From assembly GCA_913055735.1 (NCBI GenBank), contig CAJXKD010000001.1:2390281-2454280 (forward strand): 64,000 nt of DNA, given 5' to 3'. How positions within the stretch are numbered: the stretch's first letter is position 1; each line of letters begins with the position of its first letter. Position numbers and translations under genes: made by a program. Source of the stretch: an uncultured Rhodospirillales bacterium. GTDB lineage: Bacteria > Pseudomonadota > Alphaproteobacteria > Rhodospirillales > UBA2165. A model generated the notes under the pieces. That model saw only the letters and a list, made by a program, of their open reading frames with translations. It had not been told where the DNA came from and made no database searches. This document shows positions 15,757 through 23,273 of this stretch, piece by piece.

Positions 15757-16878
15757 TCAAAAAAGTTGAAACCCGACAAGTCCGACAAATGCGGATACGT
15801 TGGAAACCAAGGAAAATACTGTTTCCCATAGTGGCAATGGCCAAACCGGCGCATCACGTAAGTTCCGCAGCGCTTCGTGTTTCAATTTTATTTGGTTATG
15901 TACCGATAACGTCGTGTCCAGGTTCTGTGCATCGGTGGGATTGGGCAAGAGAGTGTTCTGAAGGTCCCTTATTTCGTTCTCGATAGCCGCACAAAGGGGC
16001 AAAAAATAGCGCCGCTTGTACTCGGCCATGTTGCGCCCTAGTGCAAACGAGGGGATGAACACGGACACGCTGAAAATAAAAATAACATTGTATCCGACCA
16101 ATCGGATGAAGTGATCGCTCCAAACAGTGCGTACGTCCTCACTCGGGCAATTACCTTCGATCGAGAACGGTGTCGCACAGTGCCAGTAGGGGTCGGTGAA
16201 CGGCAATTGACGGTCAATGACGTAAAACCAAAAAAGCATAAATGCCGTTGGAATCAGTACGATAATCGCTTGGCGAAAATAAAATGCGCCGAGAGGACGA
16301 AGTCCTCCCGATTGATCGGCTGCACCAGCCACGACAGCAACCGTAATGCCGGTTCTTTTGAACAACATCGGCGAGACGCCTGTGGCTATCGCCCATGCAA
16401 ATCGACTGGCAACCAGCCACCCACCCAGCGTCGCACCGATCATCAGGTGGATTTTTCCATCTGGTGCAGAAGGTGCGAGATAAATTCCGATTAACGTAAG
16501 CGGCAGCAAAGTTACGACGACGGCAGTCGCGGTAATGAAAAGCAATTGTTCGAATTTCTTTCGAAATCGAAACCCCATGTCGTCCGTCAGCAAGTTGCCG
16601 GATCTAATCAGATTTGCGACATGTGTTAGGAAGGCGTTCTGAATTCTGCGTGCCAATACGAACACGAGGAGGACCATCGCAAACCCGGAGATAGCCATCG
16701 GGTCTTCGCTATGCGAGACGCCGCTGAACATTCTTGGTTTGATGGCAAAAGCAATGAAATATAGAAAGCTGATGACCAAAACAATCTGGTCAATCTTGCC
16801 GAGGATTTCAGTGCCATGCCATCGTGCCGGTTTCCCAGGCGTTTTTTGAACCTCCGGTTCCATCACGCTTTTCAACAT
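15757..16878 (-). CDS. Hypothetical polytopic membrane protein
   Basis: This 373-aa protein has at least six hydrophobic helices, near residues 31-50, 62-80, 112-136, 147-167, 208-228 and 268-290. A soluble stretch and a short hydrophobic C-terminus (FVGLVGFQLF) follow. I recognise no family motif. It is noticeably AT-richer than its neighbours, hinting at recent acquisition. The start is ambiguous: ATG at 16878 has its purine tract almost touching it, so the in-frame ATG five codons later is an alternative. No clear partner lies nearby. Confidence 0.7.
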   Translation of the reverse strand: MLKSVMEPEVQKTPGKPARWHGTEILGKIDQIVLVISFLYFIAFAIKPRMFSGVSHSEDPMAISGFAMVLLVFVLARRIQNAFLTHVANLIRSGNLLTDDMGFRFRKKFEQLLFITATAVVVTLLPLTLIGIYLAPSAPDGKIHLMIGATLGGWLVASRFAWAIATGVSPMLFKRTGITVAVVAGAADQSGGLRPLGAFYFRQAIIVLIPTAFMLFWFYVIDRQLPFTDPYWHCATPFSIEGNCPSEDVRTVWSDHFIRLVGYNVIFIFSVSVFIPSFALGRNMAEYKRRYFLPLCAAIENEIRDLQNTLLPNPTDAQNLDTTLSVHNQIKLKHEALRNLRDAPVWPLPLWETVFSLVSNVSAFVGLVGFQLF

Positions 16879-16926
16879 CCCCTACCAAACTTCCATTCCG
16901 GCACGTTTGGTTCAGCCTGCTAATAT

Positions 16927-17007
16927 TTATCTCCCGCTTATTTTACCAAGAATTTTGTCGAACGCCGCATCGGCCAGACCCTACAGTTCCTCGTGGGCAC
17001 AATCCTG
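16927..17007 (-). pseudogene. Decayed C-terminal fragment of a UGSC-type selenoprotein gene
   Basis: Read leftward, this encodes QDCAHEEL, then an amber stop, then GLADAAFDKILGKISGR and a stop. It matches the end of the intact protein at 19626 (QDRTHAEL-Q-GLADKAFEEIIGKISGG) in the same order, with an amber codon in place of one Gln. DNA similarity is also plain when the region is set against 19636-19704. Nothing upstream of the fragment resembles the rest of the gene. It follows the EthD-protein gene in the same orientation. It is best read as the relic of a third copy. Confidence 0.75.
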
Positions 17008-17039
17008 GCGAGGCTGTTGCTTCTCTTGGCGACGGCCGT

Positions 17040-17342
17040 TTAGTCCGACACTTCGAAATGACAGAGGGTCGCGCCTCTGGGCGAGTAGTTCGGCACGTCC
17101 GCGGCGACCTTCTGACCGGGTTCGGATTGCAACGCCTGTACCATCGCATCAGCGGAGTCGAACACGGCCTGGAATATACAGAACGGGTTGTCACCCGCCT
17201 CCCCGAGTGCTTCCGGGTATCCGTAGGAATAGGACTTCAGTCCCGGCAGTTGCTTAGCCAACGGCAAGTGGGTGTCGGCATAGTATTTTATGAAGTGCTC
17301 GGGGTTTTCCGGCTCCGGATAGGTCACGGTCAGGCAGTGCAT
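17040..17342 (-). CDS. EthD-domain protein
   Basis: This 100-aa protein is a ferredoxin-like alpha/beta dimer of the EthD family: an opening MHCLTVTYPEPENPEHF strand, the YADTHLPLAKQLPGLKSY signature and a C-terminal GATLCHFEV strand. EthD-like proteins accompany oxidative degradation systems, usually with an undefined accessory or isomerase role. It lies 31 bases downstream of the StyA-like monooxygenase in the same direction, so the two are probably one operon. It may act on the epoxide or hydroxylated product of that enzyme. Confidence 0.85.
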   Translation of the reverse strand: MHCLTVTYPEPENPEHFIKYYADTHLPLAKQLPGLKSYSYGYPEALGEAGDNPFCIFQAVFDSADAMVQALQSEPGQKVAADVPNYSPRGATLCHFEVSD

Positions 17343-17373
17343 CGTTCGCTTCCCTCTTTTTTGTGGTGGCGGA

Positions 17374-18612
17374 TCAGGCGGCCGCCCCGACCTGCTGGCT
17401 CTTGGCGATCCAGGTATGGATGCGTTCCGGTGTCGAGATGCAGTCCCACTGCTTTTCCGGGTAATTGAAGTTCTCGGTGAATTCGTCGGCGAGGGCCTTG
17501 TTCTGCGCCATGTTGCCGATCAGCATTCCGATAGCTTCCGACGGCGGTCCCAACATGAGATTTGTCCAGCGGGCCGCTCCCAGTATCCGGTCCTGGCGTG
17601 CCCACTCGACCTTCTCGCAGAACCGGGAATCGAGGACGTCGGACTGAACGATCTTCTCGCCCACGGCAAACGCGGAATAGGAGGCGATATTTGCGCCTTG
17701 CCCCATGACGGGATCGACGACCGTATGGACATCTCCCAGGGCAATTACGCACTTGCCGTTGTCCAATTCGACATACGTGTTGCGTACGGTGGGAACGACG
17801 CTTCCTTGAAGCAGATCCTGGGGCTGGGCGAGGCCGAAGTTGGTCGTGTCGATACGGTCGAAGACGCTCGGATGGTGCTTCTCCAACTTATCCAGGAGGG
17901 TTTGGAGGAAGTGCTTGGGGTCGCTTTCATAGTCGAGTGACGCCATTTCCTCCAAGTCGCCGCCGGGGATATTCTCCATGAGGAGCGCCGTCGCAATCCC
18001 GTCGAAAGTGACGGTCGGGATGACGATAAGTTCGCCATGACCGGGAGAAACGGAGAGCGTCACGCCCATAGGATCGGCCTGTTTGACGCCGGTGTACAAC
18101 CCCACACAGAGTTTCCGTTGAGGTTGCGAGAAGGGCGTATGCTCCGGCATATAGGTGAACAGTTCACCCAATGCTGTTTTACCTGTCGAAACGACCAGGA
18201 GGTCAAACCGATCGGCTAGTGCGGCAATATCCTTTGAATCGATTTTCGCGATTTCGATGTTGCCGCCCCGCTCAGCAAAGTCCGCCATCAGAGCCGGTAA
18301 ATAGATCCGGTAATCGACAGCGCGGCTCGGCTTAGTGAAATCGCCCCTGAACCTGATCGGATCGGGAAAATTGAAAAAGTGGTCGTGATGTGTGTAATGC
18401 AGTTCCGGTGCGGCCCAATGATTGACGCCCAAATAATCTTCGCGGGCTAACGTGATGTGATGGTGCGCGACCGTATTCAGCAATCGGGAATCGCGATAAC
18501 TTTCCGGTTCGCGATCCGTGATAATGGTTGCGTTCAAGCCATGCTTCTGCAGGTACAGGCCTAGGTGAAGGCCGGCGATACCGGCGCCGACAATTCCGAC
18601 ATTATGAGCCAT
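17374..18612 (-). CDS. Styrene monooxygenase StyA-like flavoprotein
   Basis: This 412-aa protein matches the length and fold of StyA, the oxygenase of two-component FAD-dependent (group E) epoxidases. The N-terminal Rossmann motif is GIVGAGIAGLHLGLYL. The ALGDVHTVVDPVMGQGANIAS segment corresponds to the second FAD-binding region. Such enzymes receive reduced FAD from a separate reductase (StyB), which is not in this neighbourhood. An EthD protein follows, and a divergent LysR gene precedes with a palindrome between them. The substrate need not be styrene; indole- or alkene-type substrates are possible. Confidence 0.85.
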   Translation of the reverse strand: MAHNVGIVGAGIAGLHLGLYLQKHGLNATIITDREPESYRDSRLLNTVAHHHITLAREDYLGVNHWAAPELHYTHHDHFFNFPDPIRFRGDFTKPSRAVDYRIYLPALMADFAERGGNIEIAKIDSKDIAALADRFDLLVVSTGKTALGELFTYMPEHTPFSQPQRKLCVGLYTGVKQADPMGVTLSVSPGHGELIVIPTVTFDGIATALLMENIPGGDLEEMASLDYESDPKHFLQTLLDKLEKHHPSVFDRIDTTNFGLAQPQDLLQGSVVPTVRNTYVELDNGKCVIALGDVHTVVDPVMGQGANIASYSAFAVGEKIVQSDVLDSRFCEKVEWARQDRILGAARWTNLMLGPPSEAIGMLIGNMAQNKALADEFTENFNYPEKQWDCISTPERIHTWIAKSQQVGAAA

Positions 18613-18694
18613 TTTACATCCCTCCCTTTTTTATATGAGAGGAAGTGTATTCTTGTCTCGACCCCCAATCTATGGAATGAAAAGAATATTATTT

Positions 18695-18709
18695 ATTCCA
18701 ATTGGGAAT
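18695..18709. promoter_or_regulatory. LysR-type operator between the divergent genes
   Basis: ATTCC-AATTG-GGAAT is a 15-base near-palindrome with the T-N11-A form of LysR-family sites. It ends 6 bases before the regulator's ATG. A further GGAAT half-site lies at 18674-18678 toward the monooxygenase promoter. Position and symmetry fit autoregulation plus control of the divergent operon. Confidence 0.6.
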
Positions 18710-18715
18710 TATTAG

Positions 18716-19621
18716 ATGGATCGGCTGGACTGTCTCCGCGCATTCATCCGGGTCATGGAAAGCGGTAGTTTCTCGACGGCGGCGCGGGAGATGGGGCTTG
18801 GCCAGCCCGCCATCAGTAAGCGGATTTCGCTTCTGGAGCGGGATTTCGAGGCCCAGTTGTTTTTACGGACGACACGCAAACTTACGCCGACGCCCGAAGC
18901 CAATCGAGTTTATGATCAGGCCCGGCAGATTCTGGATCTTTTTGACGCCACGCGCGCGAACGTCAAAAAGTCTTCACCCAATCCGACCGGGACGCTACGC
19001 ATCGGCGTGCCGGCTTCGTTTGGCCGTCACTATTTGATGCCCTTGATTGCCGACTACATGGAAATGTTTCCGGACGTCCGTCTCGACGTGCAGTTCAACG
19101 AAGGCGTCGTTGATCTTGTGGAAGGGGGGATTGAGCTCGCGCTGCGCATCGGGGACCTTAAATCGAGTGCGCTTGTCGCCAGGCGCCTCGGCTACGTGCG
19201 CCGGTATCTCGTGGCCAGCGAGGACTATCTGGCCGGTAGGACGCCTCTGGAGTCTCCCGACGATCTCAGGGGGCACAACTGTATTCAGTATTCCAGGTTT
19301 TCCTCAAACGGCACATGGAGTTTCGAATCGGAATTCGGCCGCCACGTCGTGGAGGTTAAAAGTTCCCTGGTCGTCGACGATGCCGATGCCATGTTGCAGG
19401 CCGTATTGTCGGGCGTCGGCGTCGCCATTCTTCCTGTTTGGTGCGTTCAAACGGCGATGGCACAAGAAAAGATCAGAATCCTGATGCCGAATTTCACGAT
19501 CCCCAGCTTGCCATTGCAGGCCGTCTATCTCGATACGCACTGGATGTCTATTCGTGCCCGGACTTTCTTGGATCACCTGATATCCCAAGCCGGCATTTTC
19601 GATCAGCAAATCGAGATTTAG
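18716..19621 (+). CDS. LysR-family transcriptional regulator (monooxygenase operon)
   Basis: This 301-aa protein has an N-terminal winged helix (residues about 1-60: MDRLDCLRAFIRVMESGSF, then GQPAISKRIS) and a type 2 periplasmic-binding-like effector domain from about residue 90. It is close in style to the large LysR subgroup that contains many divergent activators of oxidoreductases. It is divergent from the StyA-like gene, with a T-N11-A palindrome immediately upstream. It probably senses the monooxygenase substrate or product. Its stop lies 4 bases from the stop of the convergent UGSC gene. Confidence 0.9.
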   Translation: MDRLDCLRAFIRVMESGSFSTAAREMGLGQPAISKRISLLERDFEAQLFLRTTRKLTPTPEANRVYDQARQILDLFDATRANVKKSSPNPTGTLRIGVPASFGRHYLMPLIADYMEMFPDVRLDVQFNEGVVDLVEGGIELALRIGDLKSSALVARRLGYVRRYLVASEDYLAGRTPLESPDDLRGHNCIQYSRFSSNGTWSFESEFGRHVVEVKSSLVVDDADAMLQAVLSGVGVAILPVWCVQTAMAQEKIRILMPNFTIPSLPLQAVYLDTHWMSIRARTFLDHLISQAGIFDQQIEI

Positions 19622-19625
19622 CGAC

Positions 19626-20153
19626 TTAGCCGCCGCTTATCTTGCCGATGATCTCCTCGAAGGCCTTGTCGGCCAGACCCTGCAATTCCGCGTGGGTGCG
19701 GTCCTGGATGGGATGGGCGACGAAGACGACGGCGGTATTGTAGCCGAGATATTTGCTCTGCACCTCAGCGGCGTCGACGAATTCCGTGGTGGCGATGCCC
19801 ACCGACGGTACGCCCAGCGTTTCCAGCCCCTTGATGTCATGCATACAGCACGACGTGCAGGAGCCTCAATCGGCAAGGGCTTCGACGGCGACGTCGCATT
19901 CCTCCTTGATTTGTTTCAGCAGTTCCGGCGCCGCGAGTTTCGAAAAACGCTCTTTCTTGTATCGCTTCACCGTGATGCCGCGCTCGCTCAGCAGTTCGTC
20001 GAGCCGGTCGAGGAACTCGACGCCGCGTTGCTTGGCGATGTCGAGGAGGCCCACCGTGAGCCCGTCGAGCGACCCGGGCCGCGCGATGTGCGGTGTCATC
20101 ACCGGCGAGATTTCGGCGGTGGGGTCGAGCAATATCTGTTCGCGAGTGCTCAT
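19626..20153 (-). CDS. UGSC-motif selenoprotein (in-frame UGA = Sec96)
   Basis: ATG at 20153 opens 95 codons, then UGA (19866-19868), then 79 more codons in the same frame to the stop at 19626. This gives 175 aa with Sec96-Gly-Ser-Cys99 followed by Thr-Ser-Cys102-Cys103. Sequence on both sides of the UGA aligns with the second copy at 37117-38751, and a SECIS-like hairpin follows at 19836-19854. A UGSC-motif selenoprotein family has been named before; its function is not known to me. Sec-x-x-Cys suggests thiol/selenol redox chemistry. The ATG overlaps the stop of the upstream large-subunit gene by 4 bases, so they form one unit. Confidence 0.85.
19836..19854 (-). promoter_or_regulatory. Candidate SECIS element for Sec96
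   Basis: On the coding strand, 11 bases after the UGA, GTCGTGC pairs with GCATGAC (7 bp, one G-U) around the loop TGTAT. The loop starts 18 bases after the UGA, the same as in E. coli fdhF, and carries a G in its first two positions as SelB requires. A fold of the window would test its stability. Confidence 0.65.
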
Positions 20154-21589
20154 AACACGATCTCCTTGGTCACGGGACGGAGGCCCGTCTTGCTGCCGAT
20201 GGCGGAAATGATGGCGGAATATTTGCCGGCGGCGCCGCCGGCACGGATGATGTTGAAATTGCCGGTGCGGAACTTGGGGATCAGCCGGTCGGGATCAGCC
20301 TTCTCCTCCTCGGTCAGGCCGCCGAGGCCGCTGCGCCCCGGCACGATGTCGCGCACCGGAATGACGAGGCGTTCGTCTAGGTAATCCCGCAGATCCTGTT
20401 TCGACCAGCCCGCCTTGTAGAACACCTGCTGATGTTCGCCGCCGATGACCAGCATCACCGACACCTCGTTCACCTGACGGCGGTTGTAGGTGGCGAGCAG
20501 CGCGTTGACATAACTCTCGCACAATTCCTCGGGGGTGCGCGACATATGATCGATGATCGGGGTCACGCCGTCGCCGGGGAACAAGGTGACGGTGGATTGA
20601 TCGCGAGTGAAACCCTGATCCTCGGCATAGGTGGTCCAATGGGGATCTTCCTCGTCCTCGGCGAAACCGAAGGTGTATTTGCCGGGATTGCCGAACACGG
20701 CGCGGTCGATCTCGCCCGGCAGGCCGCCGCCGACATTGCGCACCACCAGTTGCAAGCTGCGGCCGATGGTGGCGTTGGCGCGGTTGCCCTGGCCGAACAC
20801 ATTGCGCTTGGCGTTCATGCCGATCTGTTTGGCGATGGGGCCGTTGACCATCACCACCGGCGCGATGGCGTTGGTGGTGGCGAGGATGCCGTGCAAACCA
20901 AACTCGGGGATCAGCGACGCCTCGATCACCGTCAGCACCACCGGCATGTAGTCGGGCGAGCAGCCGGCCATCACCGCGTTGATCGCCACCTTCTCGACGG
21001 TGCATTCGATGAGGTTGGGCGGGATGAGCCCAATCACTTCGGATGGTGCGCGCCGCGTGCCGTCGAGCATGGCGAGGACACGTTCTTCGGTGGGCGGCAC
21101 GACCGGCAATCCGTCGGTCCAGCCGCGCTCGTAACAGATTTCTTCGAGGTCGGCCTCGGGCGGCAGTTCGATGCGCCGCGCGGCGAGGCCTGAATTGCCG
21201 AAACGCGCAACGAGGCGATACTGCATGCCCGGCTCCTCGGTGCGCGAGCCGCAGCCGGGCCGGTTCTCCGGGAAATCGGCGCCGAGGCTCTCGAGGCCGG
21301 TAAATTCCTGCCACTCATCCCGGTTCCAGCCGATCAGGCGGGCGGTTTCGGCGCCATTCTGCACGTGGATGAGCGTCGGCACGATATCGATGCCGAGATG
21401 GAAGGAGTGTTCCAACTCGCGGTCGTCGATCACGCCCGCGACCTGTTCGGGGAAGGCCGGATCGTCCTGGCTATAGACCGTGACGGGACCGCACTGCTCC
21501 GCGATCTCGCCCAGGATCGGCGCGATCAGCTCGCAGGTCGGGCAATCCCGTTTGACGACGGCGATAAGGCCGTCCTGGATGTCTTCCAT
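20150..21589 (-). CDS. Thioredoxin-like domain fused to UGSC-associated large domain
   Basis: This 479-aa protein starts with a thioredoxin-like domain of about 100 residues with a CPTC motif (Cys16, Cys19). A large domain follows from about residue 145 (ERGWTDGLPVVPPTEERVLAML, split here by function, not sequence). The large domain aligns with the part after the UGSC motif in the fused protein at 37117-38751: TVEKVAINAVMAG, VNGPIAKQIGM and NRANATIGRS correspond to TVEKVAVNAVMAG, VNGPIRDEIGM and NHANATIGRA. It is translationally coupled to the selenoprotein, suggesting one complex in which the CPTC domain passes electrons to the Sec site. Reaction unknown. Confidence 0.8.
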   Translation of the reverse strand: MEDIQDGLIAVVKRDCPTCELIAPILGEIAEQCGPVTVYSQDDPAFPEQVAGVIDDRELEHSFHLGIDIVPTLIHVQNGAETARLIGWNRDEWQEFTGLESLGADFPENRPGCGSRTEEPGMQYRLVARFGNSGLAARRIELPPEADLEEICYERGWTDGLPVVPPTEERVLAMLDGTRRAPSEVIGLIPPNLIECTVEKVAINAVMAGCSPDYMPVVLTVIEASLIPEFGLHGILATTNAIAPVVMVNGPIAKQIGMNAKRNVFGQGNRANATIGRSLQLVVRNVGGGLPGEIDRAVFGNPGKYTFGFAEDEEDPHWTTYAEDQGFTRDQSTVTLFPGDGVTPIIDHMSRTPEELCESYVNALLATYNRRQVNEVSVMLVIGGEHQQVFYKAGWSKQDLRDYLDERLVIPVRDIVPGRSGLGGLTEEEKADPDRLIPKFRTGNFNIIRAGGAAGKYSAIISAIGSKTGLRPVTKEIVL

Positions 21590-21668
21590 GCCGACATGGC
21601 TCCCTGAATTGTTGGGAACAGTCTATCGCACGGTGCGGATGCCTCAAGCGGGTGCTCCCGAATGTCCG

Positions 21669-22112
21669 CTAAAGCGATGGACCTTCGCGATGGTCGTCGG
21701 ACACGCACAGGGAATGATCACTGAGAACGTCGATGACCTTGCAGGTAGCGACCTTGCCACCGCGGCATTGAGTGAGCATCCGCTTCAATTCGCGCTGCAG
21801 CGATTGTAGCCGCGCGATGCGGCTTTCGACCTGATCGAGGTGGCGTTGCGCGACGCGGTCGACATCGGCGCAGGAATTGTCGGGATCGTCGGAGAGGGCC
21901 AGCAGGTCGCGGATCGCCTCGAGCGAGAAACCAAGCTCGCGCGCGTGGCGGATGAAGGACAGGCGGCCGATGGCGCTCTCGTCATATTGACGCTGGTTGC
22001 CGTTGGTCCTGTGCGGTTGCGGGAGGAGGCCGATGCCCTCGTAGTAGCGGATCGTCTGGACCTTACAGCCGGTGGCTCTGGCGACCCGGCCGATGGAAAG
22101 CCCGCGCGCCAT
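21669..22112 (-). CDS. MerR-family heavy-metal-responsive regulator
   Basis: This 147-aa protein has the MerR winged helix (IGRVARATGCKVQTIRYYEGIGLLP, split as a motif at residues 7-31), a dimerisation helix near 80-120 and C-terminal cysteines (CRGGKVATCKV and a late Cys) that fit a metal-binding loop. Length and cysteine layout resemble ZntR/CadR/CueR-type sensors. It is divergent from a cation efflux gene, with a 19-bp-spaced promoter between them. MerR proteins activate such promoters by DNA untwisting. The metal (Zn, Cd, Co or Cu) cannot be fixed from sequence. Confidence 0.9.
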   Translation of the reverse strand: MARGLSIGRVARATGCKVQTIRYYEGIGLLPQPHRTNGNQRQYDESAIGRLSFIRHARELGFSLEAIRDLLALSDDPDNSCADVDRVAQRHLDQVESRIARLQSLQRELKRMLTQCRGGKVATCKVIDVLSDHSLCVSDDHREGPSL

Positions 22113-22122
22113 GATTTTCTCC

Positions 22123-22153
22123 TTGAAGCTCTAGTTACTGTAGATATTAGGAT
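22123..22153 (+). promoter_or_regulatory. MerR-type promoter with 19-bp spacer
   Basis: TTGAAG (22123-22128) and TAGGAT (22148-22153) are separated by 19 bases, the elongated spacing typical of MerR-controlled promoters. The spacer holds an inverted repeat TCTA (22130-22133)/TAGA (22141-22144). It faces the efflux gene at 22185. Confidence 0.75.
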
Positions 22154-22184
22154 AAGGAGACGGACGAACAAGGACAAGGTGGCC

Positions 22185-22814
22185 ATGAGCGGTCAATGCT
22201 GTGAGGAACAGCCGGTTTTCGACGGGGCGTCGCGGCACTTCAAGGCGGCGCTGTGGATGATTATCGCGATCAACGCGGTCATGTTCCTGACGGAACTGAC
22301 GGCGGGGGCGCTGGCCGGATCGCAGGCGCTGCAGGCTGATGCGCTCGATTTTCTCGGCGACACGTTGACCTACAGCCTTAGCCTCGCGGTCCTTGGCATG
22401 CATCTTCGCCGCCGGGCCATGGCGGCGCTCCTGAAAGGGGGCGTGCTCGGGCTTATGGGAGTTTGGGTGTTCGGATCGACGCTCTATCAGACTCTGATCC
22501 TCGGCGTGCCGAGGGCAGAGGTGATGGGTGTGGTCGGCTTTCTGGCTTTGGCGGCCAATCTCACGAGCGTGCTAATCCTGCTGCGATTCCGTGACGGAGA
22601 CGCCAACGTGCGCTCGGTGTGGCTATGCACCCGCAACGATCTCATCGGCAACGTCGCGGTCATGCTGGCGGCGGCGGGGGTGTGGCTCACCGGTACCGCC
22701 TGGCCTGATCTGATCGTCGCGGGCCTGATGGCGGCGCTGTTCCTATGGTCCGCGGCGCAGATTGTCCGCCAGGCGGTCCGCGAACTTACCGGAACGGCAT
22801 CTTATCAAGTCTAA
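22185..22814 (+). CDS. Cation diffusion facilitator-like heavy-metal efflux protein
   Basis: This 209-aa inner-membrane protein has about five or six hydrophobic helices. The DALDFLGDTLTYSLSL segment fits the metal-binding HxxxD/DxxxD helix of CDF transporters, and RNDLIGNVAV gives the second site. It lacks the usual cytoplasmic C-terminal domain, so it is a short CDF variant. An N-terminal CC pair (SGQCCEEQ) may bind metal. The ATG at 22185 is preferred, with an in-frame GTG two codons earlier. The MerR-type promoter upstream indicates induction by metal. Longer readings into the regulator are not used. Confidence 0.85.
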   Translation: MSGQCCEEQPVFDGASRHFKAALWMIIAINAVMFLTELTAGALAGSQALQADALDFLGDTLTYSLSLAVLGMHLRRRAMAALLKGGVLGLMGVWVFGSTLYQTLILGVPRAEVMGVVGFLALAANLTSVLILLRFRDGDANVRSVWLCTRNDLIGNVAVMLAAAGVWLTGTAWPDLIVAGLMAALFLWSAAQIVRQAVRELTGTASYQV

Positions 22815-22815
22815 G

Positions 22816-23262
22816 CTACTCGGGCGGTGGGAACGGCTCGCGGAAGGTGAAGGCGTCGGGCGTAGGACCGTTGGCGCGCAAATCTTCGAGGCGCGCTTCG
22901 GCTTCCTCAAGGGTGGGAATATGGCCGGCGGGCACCCACCACAGCACCATGTGCGGCTTATCCAACGAAACGAAATAATCGGCGCGGTTCTGCAGCACCG
23001 CGACGTGGGCGGACTTGTAGACATAGTCCTTGAGGCTTTGGAGGTCTTCCCACACCGACATGTTGACCAGGATATTTTCGTCCGAGCCGCGCAGGTCCGT
23101 CGCGTTGCCGCTGTCGTCCTGTAGCCGCCAGACGAAACCGGGTGCGGCGTCGGCGATGGCGTTGACCGCATCGAGCCGGTCGACGAAGCCCTTAAGCTGC
23201 GGGCTGTCCAAGGGCGCGGCAAGAATGCCGATGTTCAGTTGCGCGAGATGCCAATTCCCCAC
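22816..23262 (-). CDS. DUF3291 domain protein
   Basis: This 148-aa protein matches the DUF3291 pattern: opening WHLAQLNIG, then VDRLDAVNAIADAAPGFVWR, VNMSVWEDLQSLKDYVY, and a closing VLWWVPAGHIPTLEEAEARL. The family has a dimeric alpha/beta-barrel (ABM-like) look, but its function is not established. It starts 11 bases downstream of the protease gene's stop and could be co-transcribed with it. Its stop abuts the stop of the efflux gene. No substrate can be proposed. Confidence 0.85.
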   Translation of the reverse strand: MGNWHLAQLNIGILAAPLDSPQLKGFVDRLDAVNAIADAAPGFVWRLQDDSGNATDLRGSDENILVNMSVWEDLQSLKDYVYKSAHVAVLQNRADYFVSLDKPHMVLWWVPAGHIPTLEEAEARLEDLRANGPTPDAFTFREPFPPPE

Positions 23263-23273
23263 GTTCTCTCTCC

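Noticed and set aside
19866..19868. Reading the UGA as a true stop or pseudogene disruption
   Set aside because: Homology continues on both sides, a second gene has UGA at the same place, and both have SECIS-like hairpins at the right distance.
21840..22184. Upstream extension of the CDF protein into the MerR gene
   Set aside because: It is antisense to the MerR coding region and would include the promoter; the transmembrane domain starts after 22185.
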